From Ascaphus truei (taxonomy: Eukaryota; Chordata; Amphibia; Anura; Ascaphidae): DNA of 64,000 nucleotides. Position numbers and translations under genes: made by a program. This document shows positions 29,136-38,942 of the stretch, piece by piece. Numbering within the stretch: the stretch's first letter is position 1; each line of letters starts with the position of its first letter. The notes beneath the pieces were generated by a model. That model ran no database searches. It was given only the letters and a program-made list of their open reading frames with translations, and was not told the origin of the DNA. The stretch covers positions 32,418 to 96,417 of the forward strand of contig WSYH01001946.1 of NCBI GenBank assembly GCA_036426205.1, in the 5' to 3' direction.

Positions 29136-30340
29136 GAACCCACTCTCTTTCTCCTTCCCTCTCTTTCTGTCCCTCTACCATAAAGGCCATATATTCCAAT
29201 CTTGATTACAAAGCCTTGGCAGGTCACTTGCAATATTACCTGGCTTTCAACCTTGGACAAACGTTCTGCACATACTGTATTTATAATAATTTATAATAAC
29301 AAACAAGTGCCAATAAAAAATAACCTATTCCTGTTCTTAAGGGTTACAATCTAATTGATACGTCAGGAGACTTATCCATATTTATATTAATATGGACCCA
29401 AAGATTATAGGAGTACATTAAAGTGCACTGGCCAAAATGGCCTTGAGTGGGTAATTTAGCCACATTACAGAGCTATTGAAATGCTTTATAAAAAGTTTTT
29501 TTCAGATATTCCATATTTTTTTTGTAATCATACACTAGCTTAACCTGTTATTCTATGCTCTTGCTATCAGCTGACAAGCAGATGGTCCACGTAAAAGAGC
29601 TACCACTGACAGAGCTATTCAATTGATTGCTGTTGACAGGTTTGGTGTCAGAGGACAGGAGGCCTGTTAGCCTAATTTTGAAAGTAGGCAAATTAATTGA
29701 AAGCACTGCTGAAGGAAACAATTGTTAAATACATTAGATCCAACAGCTTGTATGATCCCAGGCAGCACTGATTCACTGGAGGGAGGTCATGTTAAACAGA
29801 TATTATAAATATTTGGACTGTTTAGCAAGACTAATAGCAGGATGGTCCAAGCTCCATTCGCAACCAACAGGTTTTCAAGATGGTCTAACACATAATTCAA
29901 TAATTAGCTTACTGTACATTTAAATATCACTCAGGCTCCTTGCTTTGATATGTATTTGGAAAGTAAAAAAAAACACTTTACCTAGACCTGTATTTTCAAT
30001 TTAATATCAGAGGTGCTTATGCAAATGAGGGATAAGTGCCTACAGCCCATATCTAAGTGGCCCATTATAAGTGGCATGAATACTGAACAACTGAAGTTTA
30101 AAAGGAAGTTCAAAAGAAGTGAGGAAGAAGTGGACACACCCATCTGGCCCTGATTCCTGCATTTGAACTACGCTGGAAAGGAGGATATCATCAATACCAG
30201 ACTGCATCATTACTGCTGTGATGCTGCCTTTACCATTTATATTTGCTGTGACTTTACTTCTTCTCAAATTATGCACTTCTTTTTACCAGCCTCAGTATGT
30301 CTCTAACTCTATTCATATATCTCCATCTCTCCTTCCTTCC
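29136..30340. other. Non-coding stretch with no recognised gene
   Basis: AT-rich interspersed sequence. Short ORFs on both strands are unremarkable. Parts read like old, degraded repeat DNA, but I cannot place them in a family. A pyrimidine-rich 5' leader of the following LINE starts near 30,300. Confidence 0.5.
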
Positions 30341-30457
30341 CCACTTCTCAGTTAACATGAACTCCTTTCTTACCTGCGTCCTCTGACACCACACAGCTAT
30401 ATCCCCTGCACTAAAAAACACCCCTACAAATCATCCTCACACATCCTCTTTCTATCC

Positions 30458-32500
30458 ATGCTTCTCCTCCTTGTTTCTGGGGATATCTCTCCCAATCCTG
30501 GTCCCTGTCTTATTCCTACATGCGCTCATCCTCGCCTGCCAACTGCAACCTCTACTCCTTCTGGTGTCAACCCCTCCAACCTCATACCCATCCCCTGCCA
30601 CCCTTCCTCCTCTCTCCCTTTCTCCTGTGCTCTTTGGAATGCTCGCTCCCTTTCTAACAAGTTCCTCTCTGTGCATGACTTCTTTCTCTCTCACTCTCTG
30701 CTCCTATTTGCTATAACTGAGAGCTGGCTCACTCAGTCTGACTCTGCTCTGGAAGCTGCCCTCTCCTATGGTGGCCTTTCCTTCTCCCACACTCCGCGCA
30801 CTGATGGCAGGGGTGGAGGCGTGGGCCTCCTGCTCTCCTCTCTCTGTCGTTACCGAACCCTTCCTATTCCTCCCTCTCTTGCTTTTCCATCCTTTGAGGC
30901 TCACACTGTCCAGATTTTCTCTCCTCTCCCTGTTCATGTGGCGGTCATCTATCACCCACCTACCTCTACTCATCCCCCTTCTGCCTTTCTCTCTCACTTT
31001 AAATCCTGGCTCTCTTTCTTCCTCTCCTCAGACTCCCCTGTTCTTCTCCTTGGGGACTTCAATTGCCACATTGATGACCCCTCTCTCCCTTGGGCTTCCC
31101 GCTTTCTTTCTCTAAGCTCTTCTTTTGGCCTTCAACAGTGGACTGCAGCCAGCCTCCACAAGGATGGCCACTACTTTGACCTGGTTTTCACTAAGAACTT
31201 CTCTCTCTCCGATTTCTCCATTTCCCCTTTTCCTCTCTCTGACCATCATCTCATCTCATTCTCTCTATCTCGCTTCTCCCCTTCTCCACCTCCATCTACA
31301 CCCCGGTTCTGCAGAAACCTGCGCTCTATTCACTTACCTGACTTTGAGTCCACTTTACGCTCCTCCCTCTCCTCTCTCAGCTCTGCTACAGACCCCGACA
31401 ACTTGGTCAGGAACTACAACTCTGTCTTGTCCTCCTCTCTTGATCTACATGCCCCACTATCTCTCTGCCGCACTCGCCCTTCTAACCCTAGACCCTGGCT
31501 AAATTCCCACACGCGCATGCTGCGTTCCTCCACTCGTTCCTCTGAATGCCTCTGGAGGAAGTCTCACACTCTCGCAGACTTCCTTCACTACAAATTTATG
31601 CTATCCTGTTTCAACTCTGCCCTCTCGCAAGCTAAACAAGCCTACCTTTCTGCACTAATCAACATGCACAAATCTAACCCACGCCGACTGTTCTCTGTCT
31701 TTGATACTCTACTCAAACCACCCTCAGCTGCCTCTCCTTCCTCCATCTCCGCTCAGGACTTTGCTGACTATTTTAAGGAAAAGGTGGAATCCATACGTCA
31801 GAACATCCCCTCTGTTTCTTCTTCCCGTCCTACACCTCTTCCTAATTCTCCTCCTGCCTTCCTTGACTCTTCTTCCACTGTCTCAGAGGAGGATGTGTCG
31901 CTGTTGATCGCCTCTTCTCCCTCTACCACTTGCCCTCTTGACCCCATTCCCTCCCATCTCCTAAAACCTCTTGCTCCTACTATAATCCCTACGCTCACAC
32001 ACATTTTTAACTCCTCCCTCTGCTCTGGCACCTTTCCATCCTCCTTCAAACATGCAACAGTCATACCATTACTCAAAAACAGCAAGCTTGACCCTACCTG
32101 TCTTTCTAACTATCGACCTGTCTCCCTCCTGCCTTTTGCCTCTAAACTCCTTGAACGTCTTGTATTCTCTCGCTTGCTCCATTTTCTCAACACCTATTCT
32201 CTCCTAGACCCTCTACAATCTGGCTTCCGCACTGCTCACTCCACGGAAACAGCCCTCACTAAAATAACTGAAGACCTCAATGCTGCCAAAGACAGAGGTC
32301 ATTACACTCTGCTCATATTACTCGACCTCTCTGCAGCATTTGATACTGTGGATCACCCTCTTCTCCTTCACATTCTCCATACTCTTGGTATTCGGAACAA
32401 AGCTCTATCCTGGATCTCATCCTACCTCTCCCATCGTACTTTCAGTGTCTCTTTTGCTAACACCTCCTCCTCCTCTATTGATCTCTCTGTGGGGTTGTGA
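30458..32500 (+). CDS. L2/CR1-like LINE ORF2, endonuclease and N-terminal RT, cut by an LTR
   Basis: 680 residues. It opens with the clade's [15 protein letters not shown] leader. An APE-type endonuclease follows: [10 protein letters not shown] (about residue 60), AITESWL (catalytic E), [15 protein letters not shown] and SDHHLISF near its end. RT begins with [48 protein letters not shown] and motif [17 protein letters not shown]. Sequence leaves the LINE at 32,496 where an LTR starts, so RT motifs B and C (YADD) are missing and the last residues are not native. Frame is open up to that point, so the insertion may be recent. An inverted, error-rich version with the same junction is at 61,265-63,470. 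Confidence 0.9.
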   Translation: MLLLLVSGDISPNPGPCLIPTCAHPRLPTATSTPSGVNPSNLIPIPCHPSSSLPFSCALWNARSLSNKFLSVHDFFLSHSLLLFAITESWLTQSDSALEAALSYGGLSFSHTPRTDGRGGGVGLLLSSLCRYRTLPIPPSLAFPSFEAHTVQIFSPLPVHVAVIYHPPTSTHPPSAFLSHFKSWLSFFLSSDSPVLLLGDFNCHIDDPSLPWASRFLSLSSSFGLQQWTAASLHKDGHYFDLVFTKNFSLSDFSISPFPLSDHHLISFSLSRFSPSPPPSTPRFCRNLRSIHLPDFESTLRSSLSSLSSATDPDNLVRNYNSVLSSSLDLHAPLSLCRTRPSNPRPWLNSHTRMLRSSTRSSECLWRKSHTLADFLHYKFMLSCFNSALSQAKQAYLSALINMHKSNPRRLFSVFDTLLKPPSAASPSSISAQDFADYFKEKVESIRQNIPSVSSSRPTPLPNSPPAFLDSSSTVSEEDVSLLIASSPSTTCPLDPIPSHLLKPLAPTIIPTLTHIFNSSLCSGTFPSSFKHATVIPLLKNSKLDPTCLSNYRPVSLLPFASKLLERLVFSRLLHFLNTYSLLDPLQSGFRTAHSTETALTKITEDLNAAKDRGHYTLLILLDLSAAFDTVDHPLLLHILHTLGIRNKALSWISSYLSHRTFSVSFANTSSSSIDLSVGL

Positions 32501-33042
32501 CGATAGTGAGGGTTTGGCCCGGGATTAACGGGGTTACTCCCCAAGGGCCCCCCTCTAACCTCGCCAGGGAGACAAGGGGTTAACTGGGCTGAGGCCCAGA
32601 ACTGTGATTTAACCCTTGTTAAATAACATGAAAATGCTTATTCCCCTGTGTAAATGATGTGGTTGCTGGATCAGGGTCTGCATAACCCACCCACTGGGAC
32701 TTAAGGGGTTAATCTTATATGCAGTGCTGAATAAACAGTTACCTGAAAACTGGTAATTTGGTAACTGAGTAAGCCAGGACCCTGAGCCTTGGGGTACAGC
32801 CTCCGGGTCACCCCCCAAGTACACACATATTAAAAATATAACGTTGTCATAAGAGAAACATATATTTTTGATAAAGTGACTTTTTGTAGTTTTTGAAATA
32901 TACAGGCAGAATGCTAATGGTGGGCAAATGCTAATAACCTCTGCCTGCCTTTGTAATGCATATCCAAAACGGAGGTGTGAATTGGCCAGTTGGATGCTAA
33001 ATAGGACATCCTGCTAGAATTTAGCCTGGCTTCACAGGGGTA
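32496..33042 (+). repeat. LTR fragment (5' part of the tRNA-Leu-primed element's LTR)
   Basis: Starts TGTGACGATAGTGAGGG, exactly like the LTRs at 34,974 and 41,316, and is nearly identical to them for about 545 bp. It ends at TTCACAGGGGTA and runs into a minisatellite. It sits inside LINE RT sequence. Confidence 0.85.
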
Positions 33043-34369
33043 TAATGGCAGTGACATGGTTAAGGGGTCAGTCCCCCCTGGGGGCAAAGTGTAATAATGG
33101 CAGTGACATGGTTAAGGGGTCAGTCTCACCTAGGGGCAAAGTGTAATAATGGCAGTGACAGGGTTAAGGGGTCAGTCCCTCCTAGTAGCAAAGTGTACTA
33201 ATGGCAGTGACATGGTTAAGGGGTCAGTCTCTCCTAGGGGCAAAGTGTACTAATGGCAGTGACATGGTTAAGGGGTCAGTCCCTGCTAGGGGCAAAGTGT
33301 ACTAATGGCAGTGACAGGGTTAAGGGGTCAGTCTCTCCTAGGAGCAAAGTGTACTAATGGCAGTGACATGGTTAAGGGGTCAGTCCCTCCTAGGGGCAAA
33401 GTGTACTAATGGCAGTGACAGGGTTAAGGGGTCAGTCCCTCCTAGGAGCAAAGTGTACTAATGGCAGTGACATGGTTAAGGGGTCAGCCCCTCCTAGGGG
33501 CAAAGTGTACTAATGGCAGTGACATGGTTAAGGGATCAGTCCCTCCTAGGAGCACAGTGTACTAATGGCAGTGACATGGTTAAGGGGTCAGTCCCCCCTG
33601 GGGGCAAAGTGTAATAATGGCAGTGACATGGTTAAGGGGTCAGTCTCACCTAGGGGCAAAGTGTAATAATGGCAGTGACAGGGTTAAGGGGTCAGTCCCT
33701 CCTAGGAGCAAAGTGTACTAATGGCAGTGACATGGTTAAGGGATCAGTTCCTCCTAGGAGCAAAGTGTACTAATGGCAGTGACATGGTTAAGGGGTCAGT
33801 CTCTCTTAGGGGCAAAGTGTACTAATGGCAGTGACATGGTTAAGGGGTCAGTCCCTCCTAGGAGCAAAGTGTACTAATGGCAGTGACATGGTTAAGGGGT
33901 CAGTCCCTCCTAGGAGCAAAGTGTACTAATGGCAGTGACATGGTTAAGGGGTCAGTCTCTCCTAGGAACAAAGTGTACTAATGGCAGTGACATGGTTAAG
34001 GGGTCAGCCCCTCCTAGGGGCAAAGTGTACTAATGGCAGTGACAGGGTTAAGGGGTCAGTCCCTCCTAGGAGCAAAGTGTACTAATGGCAGTGACATGGT
34101 TAAGGGGTCAGCCCCTCCTAGGGGCAAAGTGTACTAATGGCAGTGACATGGTTAAGGGGTCAGTGCCTCCTAGGGGCAAAGTGTACTAATGGCAGTGACA
34201 TGGTTAAGGGGTCAGTCTCTCCTAGGGGCACAGTGTATTAATGGCAGTGACATGGTTAAGGGGTCAGTCCCCCCTGGGGGCAAAGTGTAATAATGGCAGT
34301 GACAGGGTTAAGGGGTCAGTCTCACCTAGGGGCAAAGTGTAATAATGGCAGTGACAGGGTTAAGGGGGT
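33043..34369. repeat. 52-bp minisatellite, about 25 units
   Basis: The unit contains ATGGCAGTGACATGGTTAAG, then GGGTCAGTCCCTCCTAGG and GGCAAAGTGTA. Starts at 33,045 and 33,097 give a period of 52. Units vary at a few positions (ATGG/AGGG; CTCCTAGGGG/CCCCTGGGGG), and variant units recur in blocks, suggesting higher-order duplication. No coding frame. Confidence 0.95.
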
Positions 34370-34706
34370 TACACAATACCTTTTTTCTCCCCAATATCTG
34401 ACACCTAAAGTATTTTGAACGACCTTTTTGAGGGTTAGTTTATTAACATGGGGCGCTGAGACGGGGGTTTCATTTCCTGCAGCTGCTTTTCCTTTGTCTG
34501 ATGTAATTATATATTCAACAAGAGTTTGCACAGACAGACCCCCCCCCCCCACCTTACCAGAGAACCAAAAGCAGCAAAATCTTTGCATTTAGCACAGTAC
34601 GATTAATTTAAGGAAACCACTTAGATTGTTACATTTAAGAGGCTGTTTTTGGACACCGGATAACACCGGATCTCTCCCGGCTGCCAGACTGAGGGTCACC
34701 GCTCAC
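34370..34706. other. Single-copy-looking intron sequence next to the ARHGAP22-like exon
   Basis: Not repeated elsewhere in the window. It lies between the minisatellite and the exon's splice donor, and contains a short C run at about 34,543. Presumed intron on the minus strand. Confidence 0.5.
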
Positions 34707-34912
34707 CTGCGGTTTGGTTTCATCCTCGTCCTTGTAGTAACACAGCCGCTGCCCGTTCAGCACGAACCAGCGCGGCTGCCAGTTCTTCATAATGTTTCTC
34801 TTCTTTCTGAGCCACCCAGACTTCAGGGGGCGCTCTTCCTGGCAGAGGGAGGGCAGCGGACCCAGGCTCGTTCCTCTGCGCTCGCCCCCCATCACCAGGC
34901 TCTTGGAACGGG
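34707..34912 (-). CDS. ARHGAP22: Host exon: N-terminal PH-domain exon of an ARHGAP22-like Rho GTPase-activating protein
   Basis: On the minus strand the acceptor TGTCTTGCAG precedes a 206-base exon, and the donor GTGAGC follows at 34,706. It encodes RSKSLVMGG, a short variable linker, then [40 protein letters not shown]: strands 1-3 of a PH domain. RSKSLVMGE just before the PH domain is, as I remember it, a feature of ARHGAP22; ARHGAP25 and ARHGAP24 resemble it less in the linker. The PH domain would target the RhoGAP to membranes. No stop or frameshift is present, so the exon looks functional, but a duplicated exon cannot be excluded. The rest of the gene must lie outside the window or in parts I could not see. 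Confidence 0.8.
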
Positions 34913-35566
34913 CTGCAAGACACAAGGGTGAGGGACTTATAAGCCTAATATTACCTGTAACTGTTACACGCGCTGTGACGATAGTGAGGGTTTGGCCCGG
35001 GATTAACGGGGTTACTCCCCAAGGGCCCCCCTCTAACCTCGCCAGGGAGACAAGGGGTTAACTGGGCTGAGGCCCAGAACTGTGACTTAACCCTTGTTAA
35101 ATAACATGAAAATGCTTATTCCCCTGTGTAAATGATGTGGTTGCTGGATCAGGGTCTGCATAACCCACCCACTGGGACTTAAGGGGTTAATCTTATATGC
35201 AGTGCTGAATAAACAGTTACCTGAAAACTGGTAATTTGGTAACTGAGTAAGCCAGGACCCTGAGCCTTGGGGTACAGCCTCCGGGTCACCCCCCAAGTAC
35301 ACACATATTAAAAATATAACGTTGTCATAAGAGAAACATATATTTTTGATAAAGTGACTTTTTGTAGTTTTTGAAATATACAGGCAGAATGCTAATGGTG
35401 GGCAAATGCTAATAACCTCTGCCTGCCTTTGTAATGCATATCCAAAACGGAGGTGTGAATTGGCCAGTTGGATGCTAAATAGGATATCCTGCTAGAATTT
35501 AGCCTGGCTTCACAGGGGTATTGTTTATGCGAGAAGCCCAAGCCTACTTCAAAAGGTTTTATTGAT

Positions 35567-37182
35567 TCCCGGCCGCCGATCTAAAATATATACAGAATAG
35601 ACTCCTCCACTTCATTTGGCAGGGTAAGAGGCCCAGGGTAGCCAGATCAGTCCTGATGACCACGAGATCCAGAGGAGGGATGGGGGTACCTGACCTATAC
35701 AAATACTATCTAGCCGCCCAGCTCAGGCAGGTAGTAATGTGGAACTCAGACCCGACCCGATGTTGCTGGGTGGGAATGGAAACTCGGTGTGCCAAACTGC
35801 CTTCTCTGCAAGCCTGCCTCTGGAGCCTGAACAGAGGAGATGGCCACTTACACAATCTTAAGCTACAGGCCTCACGATTCACGTGGGACACCTGGTCCAG
35901 ATGCAAACTTAAATTTAACCTCACATCCACAAACTCACAACTCACCCCCCTCGTTAATAACCCTAAATTCCCTCCAGGATGCGGATCTAAGCTGTTCGCC
36001 CACTTTCACACACGGGGTATAGAGGTGATTGCCGACGTACTGAGCCTAGGGAAGCTCCTGAGCTACCAAGAACTGAGGAACAAATTTAAAATTACAAAAT
36101 TGGACACCTTTAAATATCTACAAATTAGAAATTTTGTTAGAACTACGTGCCCTCATCCAGAATACCCCGCTCTCACTTCGTTTGAACTCCTGTGTGAGGA
36201 CAAGTCTCACCAGAAGGGACTTATCTCTGATATATATAATATCCTAATGCGCTCAACGTCCCCAACACAGCACGACTACATGCTGCGATGGTCAGCTGAT
36301 CTAAACGTAAATATAGAAAGAGAGACTTGGGAGGAAATCTGGCAGGCAGCCTCAGAAACTTCCCTTTGCACCACAATTAAGGAAAACATCTATAAAATCA
36401 TGTTTGGCTGGTATCTTACCCCAGCACGATTAAACCAGATCTACCCTCTGGCATCAGACCAATGTTGGAGAGGCTGTGGTAATAGAGGGGACATGGCCCA
36501 CATCTGGTGGACCTGTCCAGAAATTGTGAAATACTGGGCCAAGGTCCAAATTCTTTTAAAAGAGGTCACCGGCCTAGAAATTCCTATTGAACCACTGACC
36601 TTCCTGTTGGCTGCACCCATGCCGAATATAGTTCGGCCCACCAGGAAATTAATATCCTTCATTCTCACAGCGGCGAGATGCTGTATTGCGGCCTCCTGGA
36701 GGAAAACAGCTACGCCAGCGCTCAATACGATAAAGAAAAGGATTGGGGAAGTAATGACAATGGAAAGGCTCACAGCCAACCTCAGACAAAAAACCCAGGC
36801 CTTTGAAGATATCTGGGAAACTTGGTTCCACTTTACCAGAGCGCCCCGACCAGCACAGGGGGGTGGGAGTCTAACTCCCCCCCCATAAGGAGAAAAAAAA
36901 AAAACGTACGAATTTCACCAGCAACACCCTATCAGCCAAGTAGGACGAGAACACCCTCCCCTCCCCATCCCCCCCTCACGCCCTCCCTCCCACCGCCCTC
37001 AACTCCCCCCCACCCCCTCCTTCCTTACCCTCTCTCTACGAAGCCCCCCCCCTCTTTTCTGGACAACTTAGGTTGCCTTTCTTTCCCCCCTTTAAAATTG
37101 TTTTGGAAAATGTAGGCGACAAAATATGTCAGAAACGTTGTATTCTCCAAAATGCCTATAAAAACATTGAAAAAAAAAAAAA
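35567..37182 (+). mobile_element. 5'-truncated Tx1/L1-like LINE nested in the LTR
   Basis: Begins in the RT C-terminal coding region and ends with an A run at about 37,170-37,182. It is flanked by GGTTTTATTGAT (35,555-35,566) and TGTTTTAATTGATGG (37,183 on), an imperfect target-site duplication. LTR sequence resumes right after. 5' truncation plus poly-A is the normal LINE signature. Confidence 0.8.
35656..36888 (+). CDS. Tx1/L1-like LINE ORF2, C-terminal part
   Basis: 410 residues, open from about 35,575 (FIWQGKRPRVARSVL precedes the first Met). Features: GGMGVPDLYKYYLAAQLRQV, the conserved post-RT block of L1/Tx1 ORF2; a long helical region; and CWRGCGNRGDMAHIWWTCPE, the C-terminal CCHC-type knuckle. 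RT catalytic motifs are upstream of the truncation, so it cannot encode an active enzyme. No internal stop, which points to a young insertion. A CT-rich 3'UTR follows. Confidence 0.85.
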   Translation: MTTRSRGGMGVPDLYKYYLAAQLRQVVMWNSDPTRCCWVGMETRCAKLPSLQACLWSLNRGDGHLHNLKLQASRFTWDTWSRCKLKFNLTSTNSQLTPLVNNPKFPPGCGSKLFAHFHTRGIEVIADVLSLGKLLSYQELRNKFKITKLDTFKYLQIRNFVRTTCPHPEYPALTSFELLCEDKSHQKGLISDIYNILMRSTSPTQHDYMLRWSADLNVNIERETWEEIWQAASETSLCTTIKENIYKIMFGWYLTPARLNQIYPLASDQCWRGCGNRGDMAHIWWTCPEIVKYWAKVQILLKEVTGLEIPIEPLTFLLAAPMPNIVRPTRKLISFILTAARCCIAASWRKTATPALNTIKKRIGEVMTMERLTANLRQKTQAFEDIWETWFHFTRAPRPAQGGGSLTPPP

Positions 37183-37610
37183 TGTTTTAATTGATGGGGC
37201 CAGGGGGGGGGGGGCTACCCCCAACAGGATATCAAAAGTGAGTAACTTTAATAAATATAAGAATATTATGAGATGTCCTTGGCTGAACCAGCTAAGAATT
37301 ACATAAGTGTATTGGCGGGAGTCAGCCGATCTTTGGGAGTCTAAACACTGTATATGTACCTGCTGCTAAATGCCAGATATTAATATCTCTATTAATTTTC
37401 AGATTACACTGTAATTTTTGGTCTTTCTGCGACCGTCAGGTGCCACAGACATATTTGCTGTGTTCACCTTTATCAAGGAATAAAATCACTTTATTAGATC
37501 TTAAGTCTCATCCCAGTTCAAACCCAGGTATATATATATATATTTATATATATAGTTTTTGGTGTACAATTACAGCCTGTCGCAAGCTCTCGTGACAGGC
37601 TTGTAATAAC

Positions 37611-37629
37611 TGGTGGCAGCGGTGGGATT
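37611..37629 (+). promoter_or_regulatory. Primer-binding site complementary to tRNA-Leu
   Basis: TGGTGGCAGCGGTGGGATT is the exact complement of the 3' end of a vertebrate tRNA-Leu (AATCCCACCGCTGCCA plus CCA). It lies 13 bases after the LTR. The same site follows the LTRs at 44,146 and 51,083. It marks the start of minus-strand DNA synthesis. Confidence 0.85.
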
Positions 37630-37751
37630 GAACTGGACCTGGATTACAGTATTCTGCGGGGTTACTGTGATCCAGTGGGAACTTGATGGTAATTGCAAGT
37701 TCTTGGGACTAAAGATATTGAACACACAGTGTATAACATATAACACAAGAT

Positions 37752-38942
37752 ATGGCACCTCCTCACTGTTCCCCTACTTGTGAGAAGCATTGCCTCCAGA
37801 ACCAAAGTGCCGGCCATCCGTCTGACTGGAGCCGGGCACCGAGACCAGAGGAGTGCATCAAGTCGACGCGGGGACCAGCAGCCAGCAAGGCTGAGAGAGA
37901 GACAGCAATCGGTGAGCATGAAACCCGGCAGGCTGAGCAAAGATCCACAGCTGCAGCTGCTGTAACCATCACACCGCCCAGAGAGCAGGGAAGGGACCCA
38001 GCTCCGGGACAGCAGAGACTTGTGGAGGGAGCGGGTGGCCTTGGAAACCACGGCAGTCTTGCACCAGGAGAGGTATTGGCCGTTGCGGCGGCCAGTCCAT
38101 TTTTCCCAGAATTGCTGGCCCTGTTGTTGGCGCAGGAAGAGATGTCCCCAGCAGAGCGGCTCGAGCAGCTGAAGCTGGCGATGATGCGACTCTCTTATCC
38201 CCTCCCAGAGCCCGGCGCTCCAGCAACTCCGCTCTGGACTCCGTTACCCCTGGCTGGGGTTAGTCCACCGGCGGCTGAGAAGCTCTGGAATGAGGCCGGC
38301 GCTCAGGCAACTCCGCTCTGGACTCCTTTGCCCCTTGCTGGGGTTAGTCCACCGGTGGCGGAGAAGCACCAGCAGTCGCTGCGGCACTGCCAACAAATGG
38401 GCCACAATAATGCCCAGTGCCCTGACCATGCGCGGTCAGGCGAAGAAGCCCCTCAGGGCCAACGCTCACGAGCTGCGGAAAAGATGACCCAGTTAGCGGC
38501 ATCCTCTGATGGCTCCCACCCAGCCGGGGCGACAACCCTCCGTGGGACGTCTCCTGGAGAACCTGGACGGGCTGCATCAGCAACAGCGGCGGAGAGCAGC
38601 GGCCATCCACCTGATCCCGGCGGAGAACCAGCGGTGGCGGCAGAGGAAAAGCCGCCACTCCGGCATCCTGCCGGCGGCAGTTTTATTTGGGAGGAGGGAC
38701 AGGGTTTGCGGGAGGGGGTTATTTTACCAAGTTTGCAGGGAGTTCCTCCACAAAGACATGGGACCCTTGTCCTGCACCGTTTTACCTGTACCCAACCCGG
38801 GCGCTGCTGCGGCAGTGACCCGGTGCTGCCCAGCCCAGATGGGGCCGGCGGCGGCCGCGCCAGTCCCCCTGCAATTGGGACCAACGAAGGCGGCGGTCTC
38901 TGCGGGGACCAGCAAGGTAAGCCAGACCAAGTCGCAGACTGA
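37752..38942 (+). CDS. LTR-element internal ORF, N-terminal part (copy 1, frameshifted)
   Basis: Starts MAPPHCSPTCEKHCL in all three copies, about 120-150 bp after the primer site. Residues about 110-150 are helical (EVLAVAAASPFFPELLALLL, then MSPAERLEQLKLAMMRL). Two proline-rich repeats follow (TPLWTPLPLAGVSPP), then HCQQMGHNNAQCPDHA, a zinc-knuckle-like CxxxGHxxxxC lacking the first Cys. The knuckle after a helical region suggests a gag-like protein, but I do not recognise the family. Compared with copies 2 and 3, a net loss of 5 bases near 38,735-38,745 shifts the frame, so residues after that point are not native; the true frame continues in the next entry. Confidence 0.65.
   Translation: MAPPHCSPTCEKHCLQNQSAGHPSDWSRAPRPEECIKSTRGPAASKAERETAIGEHETRQAEQRSTAAAAVTITPPREQGRDPAPGQQRLVEGAGGLGNHGSLAPGEVLAVAAASPFFPELLALLLAQEEMSPAERLEQLKLAMMRLSYPLPEPGAPATPLWTPLPLAGVSPPAAEKLWNEAGAQATPLWTPLPLAGVSPPVAEKHQQSLRHCQQMGHNNAQCPDHARSGEEAPQGQRSRAAEKMTQLAASSDGSHPAGATTLRGTSPGEPGRAASATAAESSGHPPDPGGEPAVAAEEKPPLRHPAGGSFIWEEGQGLREGVILPSLQGVPPQRHGTLVLHRFTCTQPGRCCGSDPVLPSPDGAGGGRASPPAIGTNEGGGLCGDQQGKPDQVAD

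Larger units (their letters stand above)
34974..37597 (+). repeat. 5' LTR of LTR-element copy 1, containing a nested LINE
   Basis: Starts TGTGACGATAGTG at 34,974 and ends GCTCTCGTGACA at 37,597. After removing the LINE insertion (about 35,567-37,182) the LTR is about 1 kb and colinear with the uninterrupted inverted LTR at 55,411-56,133. It contains AATAAA near 37,480 followed by TA-rich DNA. TGT...ACA ends fit an LTR. The 13 bases between LTR end and primer site are more than usual. Confidence 0.75.

Noticed and set aside
30458..32500. Treating the L2/CR1-like ORF as a functional LINE
   Set aside because: It ends in LTR sequence before RT motifs B and C, so no catalytic RT could be made.
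33043..34369. Regularly spaced repeats that could suggest a CRISPR array
   Set aside because: Units are contiguous 52-bp tandem copies without unique spacers, in eukaryotic DNA.
34707..34912. Assignment of the PH exon to ARHGAP25 or ARHGAP24
   Set aside because: Both share the PH core, but the RSKSLVMG leader right before the linker fits ARHGAP22 best from memory. Confirmation needs an alignment.
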